Notes: generated by a model not told the origin, from the letters alone. 64,000 nucleotides of DNA from an uncultured Roseovarius sp. (GCA_947496175.1 CANMBU010000001.1:682001-746000); one strand, 5' to 3'; counted from the first letter of the stretch, positions 44,010 to 54,379 are shown. A program made the numbers and translations.

Positions 44010-45524
44010 ATGGTTGCGCGCGCCTATACTGTCGCCTTTGAAGGCGTTGAGGCCAAATCGGTTGAGGTGCAATGTGCCGTCACACCGGGTTTACCCGCGT
44101 TTTCTCTCGTCGGGTTGCCGGATAAAGCCGTAAGCGAGGCACGCGACAGGGTTCGCACAGCCCTCAGTTCGATGGCAATCGCTCTTCCCTCCAAGAGGAT
44201 TACCATCAACCTATCGCCTGCGGATATGCCCAAAGAGGGCAGCCATTTTGACCTCCCCATTGCCCTGGCTCTGCTTGCCGCCCTCGACATCATTCCACAT
44301 GACGCGGTTGAAGGCACCTGTTCACTTGGGGAATTGTCGCTTGATGGTTCGCTTATCCCGGTGGTTGGCGCCCTGCCCGCAGCCATGGCTGCCGCCGATG
44401 AGGACCGCACTCTGCTTTGCCCCAAAGGCTCCGGGTCAGAGGCCGCTTGGGTTGGCGCGGCACAAGTGATCGGAGCTGCCAGCCTTGCCGATGTGGTGCG
44501 TCATTATACCGGTCAATCGCCACTAGCTCCGGCCCAACCCGGCGAAGTCACCTCCGACACATCCGGACGCGACCTGCGCGATGTCAAAGGTCAGGAACGC
44601 GCCAAACGTGCGCTAGAGATTGCTGCTGCAGGGCGGCATCACCTCATGATGGTCGGCACACCAGGGTCTGGTAAATCCATGCTGGCCGCACGGCTGCCTG
44701 GTCTTTTGCCACCTTTGAGCGCGACCGAAGCCTTGGAAACGTCCATGATCCATTCTCTTGCAGGATTGCTTGATGAAGGCGGGATAAATCGGACCCGCCC
44801 TTTTCGCGAGCCCCACCACACCGCCTCCATGGCAGCCATCGTAGGTGGAGGGCGTCGAGCCGGTCCCGGAGAGATCAGCCTTGCCCACAATGGAGTGCTT
44901 TTTCTTGATGAGTTTCCCGAGTTTCCGCGCGCAGTACTGGAAACCTTGCGCCAACCGATTGAGAGCGGTGAGGTCATGGTGGCGCGCGCCAATGCGCATG
45001 TGAAATACCCATGCCGATTTATGCTCATAGCGGCGGCAAACCCTTGCAAGTGCGGGTACTTGCCTGATCCGGCAAGGGCGTGTTCGCGCGCTCCAGTTTG
45101 TGGTGAGGATTACATGGGGCGCATTTCCGGGCCCCTTCTGGACAGATTTGACCTGCGTGTGGATGTACCCCCCGTGGCGTTTACAGACCTTGATTTACCC
45201 GCTTCTGGTGACAGTTCAGCGGAGGTGGCGGCCCGTGTCTCTGCAGCGCGCAAGGTACAAGAGACACGTTTCGCTGAAACTCTCGACATGCGGCTCAATG
45301 CCGATGCGGAGGGCGAAGTTTTGGAAGAGATCGCAGCACCCGACGTGGAGGGCCGAGACCTGCTCAATCAGGTGGCTGAGCGATTTGGGCTATCTGCGCG
45401 CGGGTATCACCGTGTGCTTCGTGTGGCGCGCACTATCGCCGATTTGAACGCCGAGGCAAATGTCCGGCGAATTCATATCGCTGAGGCCATCAGCTATCGT
45501 CTTAACGGTTCGAAAGAGATCTGA
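44010..45524 (+). CDS. comM: YifB-family AAA ATPase ComM
   Basis: A 504-residue Mg-chelatase-like AAA helicase that extends branch migration during natural transformation. The N-terminal Lon-like domain (ARAYTVAFEGVEAKSVEVQC) and the AAA core with Walker A MVGTPGSGKSMLAARLPG and Walker B GVLFLDEFPEFPR are visible; a C-terminal cysteine cluster lies in AANPCKCGYLPDPARACSRA. Length is normal. A CtrA half-site lies upstream. Its 3' end overlaps the convergent esterase gene by 23 bases. Confidence 0.95.
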   Translation: MVARAYTVAFEGVEAKSVEVQCAVTPGLPAFSLVGLPDKAVSEARDRVRTALSSMAIALPSKRITINLSPADMPKEGSHFDLPIALALLAALDIIPHDAVEGTCSLGELSLDGSLIPVVGALPAAMAAADEDRTLLCPKGSGSEAAWVGAAQVIGAASLADVVRHYTGQSPLAPAQPGEVTSDTSGRDLRDVKGQERAKRALEIAAAGRHHLMMVGTPGSGKSMLAARLPGLLPPLSATEALETSMIHSLAGLLDEGGINRTRPFREPHHTASMAAIVGGGRRAGPGEISLAHNGVLFLDEFPEFPRAVLETLRQPIESGEVMVARANAHVKYPCRFMLIAAANPCKCGYLPDPARACSRAPVCGEDYMGRISGPLLDRFDLRVDVPPVAFTDLDLPASGDSSAEVAARVSAARKVQETRFAETLDMRLNADAEGEVLEEIAAPDVEGRDLLNQVAERFGLSARGYHRVLRVARTIADLNAEANVRRIHIAEAISYRLNGSKEI

Positions 45525-46401
45525 CCCATTGCGCCAAGCCTCGCAGCGTGTTGCGTGCCTCTGGCAATAGGTTGTGAAAGAGTGGCCAGACATGCGGCAA
45601 GTCGTGCTCAATAATCTCAGTGACCTCAACACCTTGAGCACGTAAATGTTTGGTCATCCGCCGCGTATCATCCAGAAGGATTTCCGTATCTCCAACGCAC
45701 ATCCAGACTGGCGCAGCACCGGCAAACTCTGCAAAAAGCGGAGATGCCCCAGGCGATCTGGGATCAGCGCCATTAAGATAAAAGTCTGCACTTTCCTGTG
45801 CCCGTTCTGCGGGCAAAATCACATCTGCATCCGCCTGCGACACAAAACTCTCACCGGAATAGGTCATGTCCGTCAAAGGCGAAAATGCAAACGTACCAAG
45901 CGGATTTGGCAACCCCAACCTGCAAATCTCTGCCTGCAGCGCCAGGACAAGCCCGCCGCCTGCACTGTCTCCTCCCAGGATGACACCGCGAGGTCGGTTC
46001 ATAACCGCCCGATAGACGGAAAGAGCATCTTCCAACGCAGCGGGGAACGGATGCTCTGGTGCAAGCCGATAGGTTGGCAGGCACGCAGGCAATCCGGTGT
46101 CCGCTGACAGTCGCGCCAGCATCGCGCGATGTGTGTTCGGAGAGCCGAATACATAGGCGCCGCCGTGGAAATAGAGCAGTAAGGGCGCGCCGTCTTTCGG
46201 AACACCTCGGGCGCAGGCCCATTGGACGTCCCGACCAGCGATTTTGTCATGCGAATACCGTGTACCGAAGGGCGCGTGAAAATAGAACCGGGCTTTGGTC
46301 TCAAATGACCGCCTAACCTCAAGCGGATCTTCCGCCCGGGCCAGAAATGACTTCTCGGTCCAACGGAGCCACGCGTTCAGGATTGGGCGCGCCAGGCTCA
46401 C
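45502..46401 (-). CDS. Alpha/beta hydrolase of the hormone-sensitive-lipase/esterase family
   Basis: A 299-residue serine hydrolase. The oxyanion motif HGGAYVFGS (near residue 80), the nucleophile GDSAGGGL, the acid in [12 protein letters not shown] and the histidine in [11 protein letters not shown] are all present in family order. Carboxylester substrates are likely but unspecified. It starts in an ATGA overlap with gshB, so it is co-transcribed with glutathione synthase. Confidence 0.9.
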   Translation of the reverse strand: MSLARPILNAWLRWTEKSFLARAEDPLEVRRSFETKARFYFHAPFGTRYSHDKIAGRDVQWACARGVPKDGAPLLLYFHGGAYVFGSPNTHRAMLARLSADTGLPACLPTYRLAPEHPFPAALEDALSVYRAVMNRPRGVILGGDSAGGGLVLALQAEICRLGLPNPLGTFAFSPLTDMTYSGESFVSQADADVILPAERAQESADFYLNGADPRSPGASPLFAEFAGAAPVWMCVGDTEILLDDTRRMTKHLRAQGVEVTEIIEHDLPHVWPLFHNLLPEARNTLRGLAQWVRSLSNR

Positions 46402-47333
46402 TGGCGCTTGGCCTCAATGGCCTGCCAGATTTTTTCGGCTGTGTTGGTGCCGTCAAAGCGTTCCAATTCCTGGATCCCGGTGGGCGATGTCACGTTGATC
46501 TCCGTCAGGTAGGTCCCGATTACATCGATGCCAACGAACACCTGACCCTTTTCCTGCAAAAGCGGCCCAATCGTGGCGCAGATTTCCAGATCGCGCTCTG
46601 TCATGGCAACCTTCTCAGGACGTCCACCGACATGCATGTTGGACCGCGTCTCACCTTTCGCCGGCAGCCGGTTGATCGCCCCCACTGGTTCACCATCGAC
46701 CAGAATAACGCGTTTATCGCCCTGCTTTATCTCGGGCAGGTACTTTTGCACGATAAGCGGCTCACGGCTGAAGCCTGTGAATAGTTCATGCAGGCTACTG
46801 AGGTTCTTGTCACCCTCAGGCAGGAAAAAGACGCCCGCACCGCCATTGCCATAAAGCGGTTTGAGGATGACATCGCCATGCTGCGCCTTGAACTCACGGA
46901 TCGTATCGAGATCGCGTGCTATGGCCGTGGGAGGCATGAGGTCAGGAAAATCAAGGATCAAAAGCTTTTCCGGATAATTCCGCACCCAAAACGGATCATT
47001 CACAACAAGTGTATTGGGCGTCAGTCGGTCCAGCAGATGCGTTGTGGTGATATAAAACATGTCAAATGGCGGATCCTGACGAAGCCAGACCACATCAAAC
47101 TCTGCCAAATCCACCACCTGCTCTTCGCCCAGATGATAGTGATCGCCCTCGACTGCCTGTACCTTCAGCGGCCAGCTGCGCGCAGTGACGCGGCCCTGAT
47201 TGTAGGCAAGCCGGTCAGGGGTGTAATAAAACAGCTCATGACCACGTGCCTGAGCCTCTAGTGCGATGCGAAATGTGCTATCTGCGGTGATATCAATCGG
47301 ACCGATTGGGTCCATCTGGAACGCGACTTTCAT
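46398..47333 (-). CDS. gshB: Glutathione synthase
   Basis: ATP-grasp enzyme that joins glycine to gamma-glutamylcysteine. The 311-residue product begins [13 protein letters not shown] and contains [42 protein letters not shown] and [14 protein letters not shown], all typical. The ATG at 47333 is preceded by GGAGAG; ten upstream in-frame codons are not needed. Followed by the esterase gene with an ATGA overlap. Confidence 0.96.
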   Translation of the reverse strand: MKVAFQMDPIGPIDITADSTFRIALEAQARGHELFYYTPDRLAYNQGRVTARSWPLKVQAVEGDHYHLGEEQVVDLAEFDVVWLRQDPPFDMFYITTTHLLDRLTPNTLVVNDPFWVRNYPEKLLILDFPDLMPPTAIARDLDTIREFKAQHGDVILKPLYGNGGAGVFFLPEGDKNLSSLHELFTGFSREPLIVQKYLPEIKQGDKRVILVDGEPVGAINRLPAKGETRSNMHVGGRPEKVAMTERDLEICATIGPLLQEKGQVFVGIDVIGTYLTEINVTSPTGIQELERFDGTNTAEKIWQAIEAKRQ

Positions 47334-47392
47334 GCGGCTCTCTCCGGTCTTTTCTTGCCACATACATGGGGTATGCGTGATCGGGGTGCAAA

Positions 47393-47806
47393 TCAGAAAT
47401 GACCGAACGCGTTTTGCAGAATTTCAACCTCGCCGCGTGCATTGACCAAAGCCAGGTCAAAACGCACATCGCTGAGCTGCCCATTCGGCGTATGTGCGAG
47501 ATATTCAGACGCTGCCAAGTGGATGCGCCTCATCTGCGCTTCAAGAAGCCTGTAACGCGCAGTCTCATGCGTGATGGACGCTTTGACTTCACAAAAAACA
47601 TATACGTCTTCATGCAGAATAATCAGGTCAATCTCGCCGCCCTTTCCACGCCACCGTGTTTCCAAAATGGTTGCACCGAGAGCTTTGTACGCAGCCGCAA
47701 CAGACGCCTCTGCCGCATCCCCTTTGAGATAGGCCAACTGACCGCGGCGGCTTTTGCACGCCATAAGCACTGTATTTTCATGTTTCGACGGAACTTTGAG
47801 CGACAT
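47393..47806 (-). CDS. YraN/UPF0102 family nuclease-like protein
   Basis: A 137-residue protein of the UPF0102 family, with a restriction-endonuclease-like fold: [40 protein letters not shown] and FCEVKAS. The E-I-D and E-V-K residues form the usual metal site of this fold. Molecular function in bacteria is still unsettled. It lies between gshB and rsmI, a position common in proteobacteria. The ATG at 47806 follows an AGGAGA ribosome site. Confidence 0.88.
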   Translation of the reverse strand: MSLKVPSKHENTVLMACKSRRGQLAYLKGDAAEASVAAAYKALGATILETRWRGKGGEIDLIILHEDVYVFCEVKASITHETARYRLLEAQMRRIHLAASEYLAHTPNGQLSDVRFDLALVNARGEVEILQNAFGHF

Positions 47807-47856
47807 GTGCTTCTCCTGATGTAGAAACACTAGGCCCGTCGCAGGTTAAAGATGTC

Positions 47857-48717
47857 TCAACGCTGCTCGCTCTTTTTCAACGCCAGTTGATAAACCTCTC
47901 GGCGCTTCCATCCGGTTTCCCTTGAAACCTGAGTGGCGGCATCTTTAACGCTCAGTGTTTCCAGAGCTGACTCAAGTGCAGCTTCAACATCCGCAGCATT
48001 CGCAGACTGTTCCGTGCCACGATCAATCAAAACTACAATTTCACCCTTAAGGCCACGCGTTTGGCACAAGGTGTCGAGCTCTTCCAACGAACCGCGCAGG
48101 ACCTCTTCAAACTTCTTGGTCAGCTCCCGACAAATTGCGGCTTTCCGATCTGCACCAAGCACGTCACTGGCATCTCGCAACATCGCGGAAATACGCTTCG
48201 GCGATTCGTAGAATACAAGCGTGCCGGGGATTTCGGTCAGGGTTCGAAGCGCGGTTTTCCGCTTGGACGAGGCAGACGGCAAAAACCCTGCAAAAAAGAA
48301 TTGATCGGTTGGCAGCCCTGCCAGCGTGAGGGCTGTGATCACCGCAGAAGGCCCCGGTGCCGAAACAATCGGCAAACCTTCTTCAATCATCGATTGAACC
48401 AGATCATAGCCGGGATCAGCGACCAAAGGTGTTCCGGCCTCAGAAGCGTAAACCACCGACTTGCCCTTCTTTATCTCGGCAATCAACCGAGGGCGCACAC
48501 GATGCCCGTTGTGATCATGGTAAGACACGAGAGGTCTGTCGCCCAAAATAACGCCATGGATTTCCAAAAGTCGTTTCAGGCTCCGCGTGTCCTCGGCCGC
48601 CAGCACATCGGCGCTGCTTAGAATATCCAGGCTGCGCAATGTGATGTCGCGCGCTGTGCCAATAGGTGTGGCCACAAGGTAAAGCCCCGGCGAAAGCGGG
48701 CCCATTTGAGGATTCAT
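47857..48717 (-). CDS. rsmI: 16S rRNA (cytidine 1402-2'-O)-methyltransferase
   Basis: A 286-residue tetrapyrrole-methylase-fold enzyme that methylates the ribose of C1402 in the small-subunit rRNA decoding centre. The N-terminus has LYLVATPIGTARDITLRSLD, with ADVLAAEDTRS, YHDHN, SEAGTPLVADPGY and SAPGPSAVITALTLAGL following, all diagnostic. It is divergent from the PBP-activator gene and precedes yraN, the usual arrangement. Confidence 0.96.
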   Translation of the reverse strand: MNPQMGPLSPGLYLVATPIGTARDITLRSLDILSSADVLAAEDTRSLKRLLEIHGVILGDRPLVSYHDHNGHRVRPRLIAEIKKGKSVVYASEAGTPLVADPGYDLVQSMIEEGLPIVSAPGPSAVITALTLAGLPTDQFFFAGFLPSASSKRKTALRTLTEIPGTLVFYESPKRISAMLRDASDVLGADRKAAICRELTKKFEEVLRGSLEELDTLCQTRGLKGEIVVLIDRGTEQSANAADVEAALESALETLSVKDAATQVSRETGWKRREVYQLALKKSEQR

Positions 48718-48800
48718 TTCTGGACCAGCCTCTCTGGACGTTTATTATCTCCCAAAATCAGTGGCACCCGAGATGCGCCAGAAGACAGGAGTTCTATTTG

Positions 48801-49976
48801 ATGTTTGCCGTTTTTTCAGTTCTTCGCAAGCTGCGCGCCTGCATCGCGATGATCACCGCATTGTTTGTGCTGGCCGCATGTCAAACCGGGCTTTCGACTG
48901 GTGCTAGCACATCGATCACACCGGGGGCACCCGTTCCTGTAGCACTATTGGTGCCGCACGGCGCATCAAATGCAAACGAACAAAAACTTGCCCGCGATCT
49001 TGAAAGTGCCGCACGGCTTGCGGTGGCTGATCTGTCTGGTGTGCAAATTGACCTTCGTGTGTACGGTACGGCCGGAAACTCAGGTCAGGCACAACAAGCC
49101 GCACAGAAAGCCGTTGAAGACGGCGCAAAAATCATCGTCGGTCCATTGCACGCAGAATCCGCCAATGCTGCGGCTGTTGCGGTCGCCCCCAAGGGCGTGA
49201 ACGTCCTTGCCTTTTCCAACAACCCCACGATAGCTGGCGGCAATCTTTTTATTTTGGGGCAGACATTTCAGGACACAGCCAATCGCCTGACAAGATATGC
49301 GGTGAGCCAGGGACGCAACCGTATTCTAACGGTACATTCCAATAACCTCGCCGGACAGCTTGGCCGCCAAGCTATTCAACAGGCGATATCAGCAAACGGT
49401 GCATCGCAAGCCGGATCGGTGGGCTATGCCTTTTCCGAGCAAAGTGTGATTGCAGCAGTGCCTGCCATTCGCACAGCAGCGGAACAAAACTCTGCTAATG
49501 CGATTTTCCTTGACGCGAACAGCGCAGGCGCCCTGCCGCTGCTCACGCAAATGCTACCCGAGGCAGGCCTGTCAGCAGAAACCATCCAGTACATTGGATT
49601 GTCGCGCTGGGATACACCTCCGCAAACCCGCGATCTTCCCGGTGTTCAGGGTGGGTGGTTTGCCATGCCAGACCCACAGCGCGTGGTTCAATTCCGCAGC
49701 CGGTTTCAGGCGGCGAATGGCACTACACCGCACCCGCTTGCAGGGCTGTCCTATGATGCGATAGCGGCGATTGGCGCACTGGCCCAGTCGGGTCAAAGTG
49801 ATGCGTTTTCCCGTGGTCGTTTGACGCAATCTGCGGGTTTTGGTGGCGTCAATGGTATCTTCCGCTTTCTGCCAAACGGTACAACCCAACGTGGATTGGC
49901 CATAGCAACCATACAAAACCGACAAGTTGTCGTCATCTCGCCCGCGCCTGGAAGTTTTGCCGGCTCTGGGTTTTGA
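48801..49976 (+). CDS. Penicillin-binding protein activator (LpoA-like lipoprotein)
   Basis: A 391-residue lipoprotein with lipobox LFVLAAC (the modified cysteine at about residue 27). The mature part is a periplasmic type I binding-protein fold (VALLVPHGASNANEQKLARD; AKIIVGPLHAESANAAAVAV; GGWFAMPDPQRV) as in LpoA and Leu/Ile/Val-binding-like proteins. It probably stimulates a murein synthase from the outer membrane. The E. coli LpoA N-terminal helical domain is absent. ATG 48801 has AGGAG upstream; an upstream in-frame extension overlaps rsmI's promoter. Confidence 0.88.
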   Translation: MFAVFSVLRKLRACIAMITALFVLAACQTGLSTGASTSITPGAPVPVALLVPHGASNANEQKLARDLESAARLAVADLSGVQIDLRVYGTAGNSGQAQQAAQKAVEDGAKIIVGPLHAESANAAAVAVAPKGVNVLAFSNNPTIAGGNLFILGQTFQDTANRLTRYAVSQGRNRILTVHSNNLAGQLGRQAIQQAISANGASQAGSVGYAFSEQSVIAAVPAIRTAAEQNSANAIFLDANSAGALPLLTQMLPEAGLSAETIQYIGLSRWDTPPQTRDLPGVQGGWFAMPDPQRVVQFRSRFQAANGTTPHPLAGLSYDAIAAIGALAQSGQSDAFSRGRLTQSAGFGGVNGIFRFLPNGTTQRGLAIATIQNRQVVVISPAPGSFAGSGF

Positions 49977-50001
49977 ACGCTGCATCGCGTAAAATCACTG
50001 A

Positions 50002-52767
50002 ATGAAAGACAACCCACCTCTGCCTGATGCGCTGATCTGTCCTGCAGAACAGATTTTTGACCTGGGCGCTGTCAGGCAGCAGATCCAAGCACATATTACC
50101 AAGACACAGGGTGATGACGCACAGTTGCGCAAGCTGACTGTTGCGACTCTGATGGACGCGCAAACCAAGGGGCGCGATGTCATTTCAGATGCTTTGTCGC
50201 AAACACCCTTTGCGGCTCATGCCGCCACCCGTTCTTACAGCTGGCTGACCGATTGTCTGGTAAAAATTGCGTTGTGGATCGCAACCGAGCATTTGCACCC
50301 GTTGGCCAATCCGACTCAGTCAGAGCGACTTTCCGTGTTTGCAGTCGGAGGTTACGGGCGCGGTGAGATGGCCCCACAATCCGATGTCGATTTGCTGTTT
50401 CTTACGCCCTACAAAATTACGGCTTGGGCCGAAAGTGTGATTGAAAGCACGCTCTATGTATTGTGGGATCTTAAGCTAAAGGTTGGCCATTCCAGCCGTA
50501 CAGTGCGCGATTGCCTTCGTCTTGGCACACAGGATTTCACCATTCGCACCGCTCTGCTGGAGCGCCGCTTTCTTTTTGGAGATGTGGGACTTGGCGAAGA
50601 CCTAGACGCTAGGCTGCGTGACGACTTGTTCAAAGGCACTGAGCGTGAGTTTGTGGAAGCCAAGCTGGAAGAGCGTGATGTCCGGCACGAAAAGCAGGGT
50701 CAGCGCTATATGGTTGAACCCAACGTCAAAGAAGGCAAAGGCGGGCTGCGAGACCTGCAATCGCTCTTTTGGATTGCCAAGTATACCTATCAGGTGGACG
50801 ACGTGGCACAGCTCGTGGAACGTGGGCTTTTCACGCAAGATGAATTTGACCTCTTTGCGCAAGCCGAGAATTTCCTTTGGGCAACGCGCTGTCACCTGCA
50901 CCTCGCAACGCGACGTGCCACCGAACAATTGACCTTTGACATGCAGGTCGAAGTGGCCAAACGCATGGGTTACACAGATAGATCCGGACGTCGTGCAGTC
51001 GAAGTCTTTATGCAAGACTATTTCCGCCAAGCCACGGTGGTGGGTGATCTGACCCGTATTCTGCTTACCAAACTTGAAGCTGATCACGTCAAATCAGAGC
51101 CCCTGTTGCAACGCCTTTTCGCGCGAAGGCGGAAAATGAAGCCTGGCTATATCGAAGTGAACGGTCGGCTTGGGATTGTGAATGAAAAGAAGTTTCTGAA
51201 AGACCGTCTCAATCTGCTGCGTTTATTTGAAGAGGGACTGCGCACAGGGCTTTTGATCCATCCCGATGCCATGCGTTTGGTCACTGCCAATCTGCATTTA
51301 ATTGATGCGGACTTCAGAAGCACACCTGAGGCGCAAAAGCTGTTTCTTGATCTGCTTCTTAAGCACGGAAACCCCGAACGCGCCTTGCGTCGCATGAATG
51401 AACTCGGCGTGTTATCCGCCTTTATCCCGGAATTCGAGCCAATCCGCGCCATGATGCAGTTCAATATGTATCACAGCTACACGGTCGACGAGCACACTAT
51501 TCAGACGATTAGCCAACTGGCTCAAATTGAACGGCGCGAATTGATCGAAGAGCTTCCGGTGGCGTCTTCGATCCTCGACGAGGGGATCAATCGTCGCGTG
51601 CTGTATGTAGCACTCCTGGTTCATGATCTTGGTAAGGGTCGGGACGAGGATCATTCCATCCTAGGCGCACACATGGCTCGGCATATCGCCCCGCGTCTCG
51701 GGCTCAAACCCGCAGAGTGCGAAACGGTCGAGTGGCTGGTACGTTACCACCTCTTGATGTCAGATATGGCGCAAAAGCGCGATATCGCGGATCCGCGCAC
51801 CGTGCGTGATTTTGCAAAAGCGGTGCAAACCAAAGAACGTCTTGATCTCCTTTGCGTTCTGACAGTTTGCGACATTCGTGGCGTAGGTCCCGATACATGG
51901 AACAACTGGAAAGCGTCGCTGATCCGCGCACTTTACCGTCAAACCCGTCGGGCCATGGAAGGCGGGCTTGAAGCTCTGAACCGCGAACAACGTGGTTCTG
52001 ACGCCAAGCGTAATCTGCGCGAAGCGCTGTCGGATTGGGACGCCAAAGACCTCAAAGTAGAAACAGGACGACATTATCCGCCCTATTGGCAAGGTCTGCA
52101 TGTTACTGCGCATGTCGTGTTTGCAAAGCTTCTGCGGGACCTGCGGGATGACGATGTCGCGATTGATCTGCATCTTGACGAGGACCGCGACGCCACACGT
52201 GCTTGTTTTGCTTTGGCTGATCACCCGGGAATTTTCTCACGTCTTGCAGGCGCCTTAGCGCTGGTCGGAGCAAATGTTGTCGATGCTCGCACTTACACCT
52301 CACAAGACGGATACGCGACGGCGGCATTCTGGATTCAGGACGCTGAAGGTCGACCTTACGAGGCTGCGCGCCTGCCCAGACTCAGCCAGATGATTCACAA
52401 AACCCTCAAGGGTGAAGTTGTGGCCCGCGAAGCAATCAAGTCGCGTGACAAGATCAAGAAACGTGAACGCGCTTTCCGGGTGCCCACACATATTACTTTC
52501 GACAATGAAGGATCCGAGATTTACACGATCATCGAGGTGGACACCCGTGACCGTCCTGGGCTGCTGTATGATCTGACGCGCACGCTGGCCAACAGCAATG
52601 TCTATATAAACTCGGCCGTTATCGCGACCTATGGTGAGCAAGTCGTGGATACGTTCTATGTCAAAGACATGTTTGGATTAAAATTCCACTCGCCTTCAAA
52701 GCAGAAGTCGTTGGAACGCAAGTTACGCGAAGCCATTGTGCAGGGTGCTGAACGCGCCGTGACCTGA
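50002..52767 (+). CDS. glnD: [Protein-PII] uridylyltransferase/uridylyl-removing enzyme
   Basis: A 921-residue bifunctional sensor of glutamine that uridylylates and deuridylylates PII. The nucleotidyltransferase motif is GGYGRGEMAPQSDVDLLFL near residue 115, a metal-dependent HD domain includes LLVHDLGKGRDEDHS near 540, and two C-terminal ACT domains (DHPGIFSRLAGALALVGANV; DRPGLLYDLTRTLANSNVYI) bind glutamine. Length and domain order are standard. In many alphaproteobacteria it is followed by murJ; here two small genes intervene. Confidence 0.97.
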   Translation: MKDNPPLPDALICPAEQIFDLGAVRQQIQAHITKTQGDDAQLRKLTVATLMDAQTKGRDVISDALSQTPFAAHAATRSYSWLTDCLVKIALWIATEHLHPLANPTQSERLSVFAVGGYGRGEMAPQSDVDLLFLTPYKITAWAESVIESTLYVLWDLKLKVGHSSRTVRDCLRLGTQDFTIRTALLERRFLFGDVGLGEDLDARLRDDLFKGTEREFVEAKLEERDVRHEKQGQRYMVEPNVKEGKGGLRDLQSLFWIAKYTYQVDDVAQLVERGLFTQDEFDLFAQAENFLWATRCHLHLATRRATEQLTFDMQVEVAKRMGYTDRSGRRAVEVFMQDYFRQATVVGDLTRILLTKLEADHVKSEPLLQRLFARRRKMKPGYIEVNGRLGIVNEKKFLKDRLNLLRLFEEGLRTGLLIHPDAMRLVTANLHLIDADFRSTPEAQKLFLDLLLKHGNPERALRRMNELGVLSAFIPEFEPIRAMMQFNMYHSYTVDEHTIQTISQLAQIERRELIEELPVASSILDEGINRRVLYVALLVHDLGKGRDEDHSILGAHMARHIAPRLGLKPAECETVEWLVRYHLLMSDMAQKRDIADPRTVRDFAKAVQTKERLDLLCVLTVCDIRGVGPDTWNNWKASLIRALYRQTRRAMEGGLEALNREQRGSDAKRNLREALSDWDAKDLKVETGRHYPPYWQGLHVTAHVVFAKLLRDLRDDDVAIDLHLDEDRDATRACFALADHPGIFSRLAGALALVGANVVDARTYTSQDGYATAAFWIQDAEGRPYEAARLPRLSQMIHKTLKGEVVAREAIKSRDKIKKRERAFRVPTHITFDNEGSEIYTIIEVDTRDRPGLLYDLTRTLANSNVYINSAVIATYGEQVVDTFYVKDMFGLKFHSPSKQKSLERKLREAIVQGAERAVT

Positions 52768-52770
52768 GCG

Positions 52771-53715
52771 CTATTGAGGAAGCGCAGGGTTCCAAACAGT
52801 TTCAAATACAAATGGCTGCGACCCGCCCGGGCTGATGACAACCTCAACAGCATGCATATCGCGGGCGCCGTACACCTCCATCGCAAGAACATTGGGCGCA
52901 TCGTTTGGAAATGGCCGGAAAATCACGTGTCGGTGGCTATCACCAAAAACAAGCAGAATCGGTTTTCCGAAGCTCTGAGCAACTGCCTTGAACGCATTGC
53001 CAAACTCGTGAAAGCCCGAATGCCGCAACCAACGTTCCCGGCCAAATTCATTGAAATCAAACTCGAACATGTCGGCGTGAATGGCCACAACCATGACCTC
53101 AAGATCAGAAAAAGCCTCAAAACTCTGCGTTAGCCATTCAGCACTTGCACGGCTACGCGCAAAATACTCTTCGACGTTTTCCAGGCTGCGACTTTCAAAA
53201 TTGTTGTTAGATCCCACCACATGGGCGGTGATGAATCCAATCCCACGCGACTGATACCGCACATTCTCTGGATATCCGGCTTCACCTTGATGTTCGAGTA
53301 ACACAGGTGCGCGCCCAAAACTTTGCTCAGGCGCAGAAAAATACAGATCTCGAATAAAATTCAAGCGATCCAGCGGATCCGACCATGGCTTCGCGCCACG
53401 GTGGCAATCTGTCCACTCATTGTCCCCGGGTGTGTATAGAACTGGCGCTTCAAAACTCTGAAGATAATCCAACTGTTCCATGAGAAGCTGATCGGTGCAA
53501 TCATCCCTTCCTGATTTTGTATCGCCGACATGAAAAACCAATTCAGGCGACCGAGCGTTTATCTCTTCTATCAAAGCCTCATAGGGCGGATAGACCTCTG
53601 CAGGCGGGCCATAGGGCATGTCGCCCAAAGCAATCAAACGAAGACTTTTTCCACCTTCTGAAAATGCTCCGCTTCCAGTCATGCAAATCAACAAAACAAG
53701 GATTGCTATGCGCAT
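52771..53715 (-). CDS. Exported metallophosphoesterase-like protein
   Basis: A 314-residue protein with a signal peptide (MRIAILVLLICMTGSGAFS). Calcineurin-like phosphoesterase motifs are partly visible: ALGDMPYG, FHVGDTKSGRDDC, YTPGDNEWTDCHRG near residues 30-110, and AIHADMFEF and FGDSHRH towards the C-terminus, giving a GD-x, GDNE and GDSH set of metal ligands. Periplasmic phosphate ester hydrolysis is plausible; the substrate is unknown. It is convergent with glnD, three bases apart, and interrupts the glnD-murJ neighbourhood. Confidence 0.8.
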   Translation of the reverse strand: MRIAILVLLICMTGSGAFSEGGKSLRLIALGDMPYGPPAEVYPPYEALIEEINARSPELVFHVGDTKSGRDDCTDQLLMEQLDYLQSFEAPVLYTPGDNEWTDCHRGAKPWSDPLDRLNFIRDLYFSAPEQSFGRAPVLLEHQGEAGYPENVRYQSRGIGFITAHVVGSNNNFESRSLENVEEYFARSRASAEWLTQSFEAFSDLEVMVVAIHADMFEFDFNEFGRERWLRHSGFHEFGNAFKAVAQSFGKPILLVFGDSHRHVIFRPFPNDAPNVLAMEVYGARDMHAVEVVISPGGSQPFVFETVWNPALPQ

Positions 53716-53739
53716 CTTTCCCTCGAATCTGCCATCTAG

Positions 53740-53754
53740 CGACGCGATGCGTCG
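53740..53754. repeat. Perfect palindrome upstream of the phosphoesterase gene
   Basis: CGACGC-GAT-GCGTCG, six-base arms and three-base loop, 25 bases upstream of the ATG at 53715. Could be an operator or a 5' leader hairpin. Confidence 0.35.
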
Positions 53755-53801
53755 TTTGTGGTGCGTTCAAAACAGTGTCTGCCGGTTTCGTCACCAGAGT
53801 T

Positions 53802-53840
53802 CAAAAATTGGCGAAACACCGCGTTTACGGTGAATTTTTG
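53802..53840. repeat. Nested inverted repeat in the phosphoesterase-lipoprotein gap
   Basis: CAAAAATT (53802-53809) and AATTTTTG (53833-53840) are perfect arms, with an inner ACCG/CGGT pair. It sits in the 261-base gap between divergent genes (53716-53976), which shows no ORF or RNA gene that I recognise. Confidence 0.35.
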
Positions 53841-53976
53841 CTCAAATTCCCGCTAGATTTCAACAGGCTAGACACAGCATCTTGCCCAGAAAGATAGCAA
53901 ACCGTAACCAGAATTCGACTCTCGGTATGAAACAACCGGAACGCATTCGCTCTAAGTGCAAAAGGAAACAGCAAAA

Positions 53977-54225
53977 ATGGCTTTGTTTAAGACAGCGGCG
54001 CTTGGCAGCATATCAGCATTGGTTTTGGCAGGATGCTCTGTCGATCCTCAGAACTTTGAAACCACACCAGTGCAGGTGAAAACAGCGAAAGGCATCGTCA
54101 CATGCCAGCTTTACACCAAAGAGCGTGTGTTGTGGGATCGCGCTATTGACCGGCCAGACAACATGTCTGTGCGCGAGGCCGATGACGTGTGCCGCGCCGA
54201 GGGCATTCGGCAAAAAAACAGCTGA
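53977..54225 (+). CDS. Small putative lipoprotein (82 aa)
   Basis: An 82-residue protein with a signal sequence and lipobox (MALFKTAALGSISALVLAGC), so the modified cysteine is residue 20. The mature 62 residues include VKTAKGIVTCQLYTKERVLW and DDVCRAEGIRQ with two more cysteines. An AAGGAAA ribosome site lies upstream of the ATG. It is probably an outer or inner membrane lipoprotein. No family is recognised. Confidence 0.75.
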   Translation: MALFKTAALGSISALVLAGCSVDPQNFETTPVQVKTAKGIVTCQLYTKERVLWDRAIDRPDNMSVREADDVCRAEGIRQKNS

Positions 54226-54379
54226 AACTCGGATCGCTTGAACAAAAGCCGATTTGCCATGACTTTGATCAGAACGGGCGGGTCAGAGCACAAGTTTGAT
54301 ATGTCTCGTCCGCGCCCTCTTTCCCATACACGGACTATCGGCTACTCCTCGGGTAATTAAGCTGAACGCAGGCACCCGC

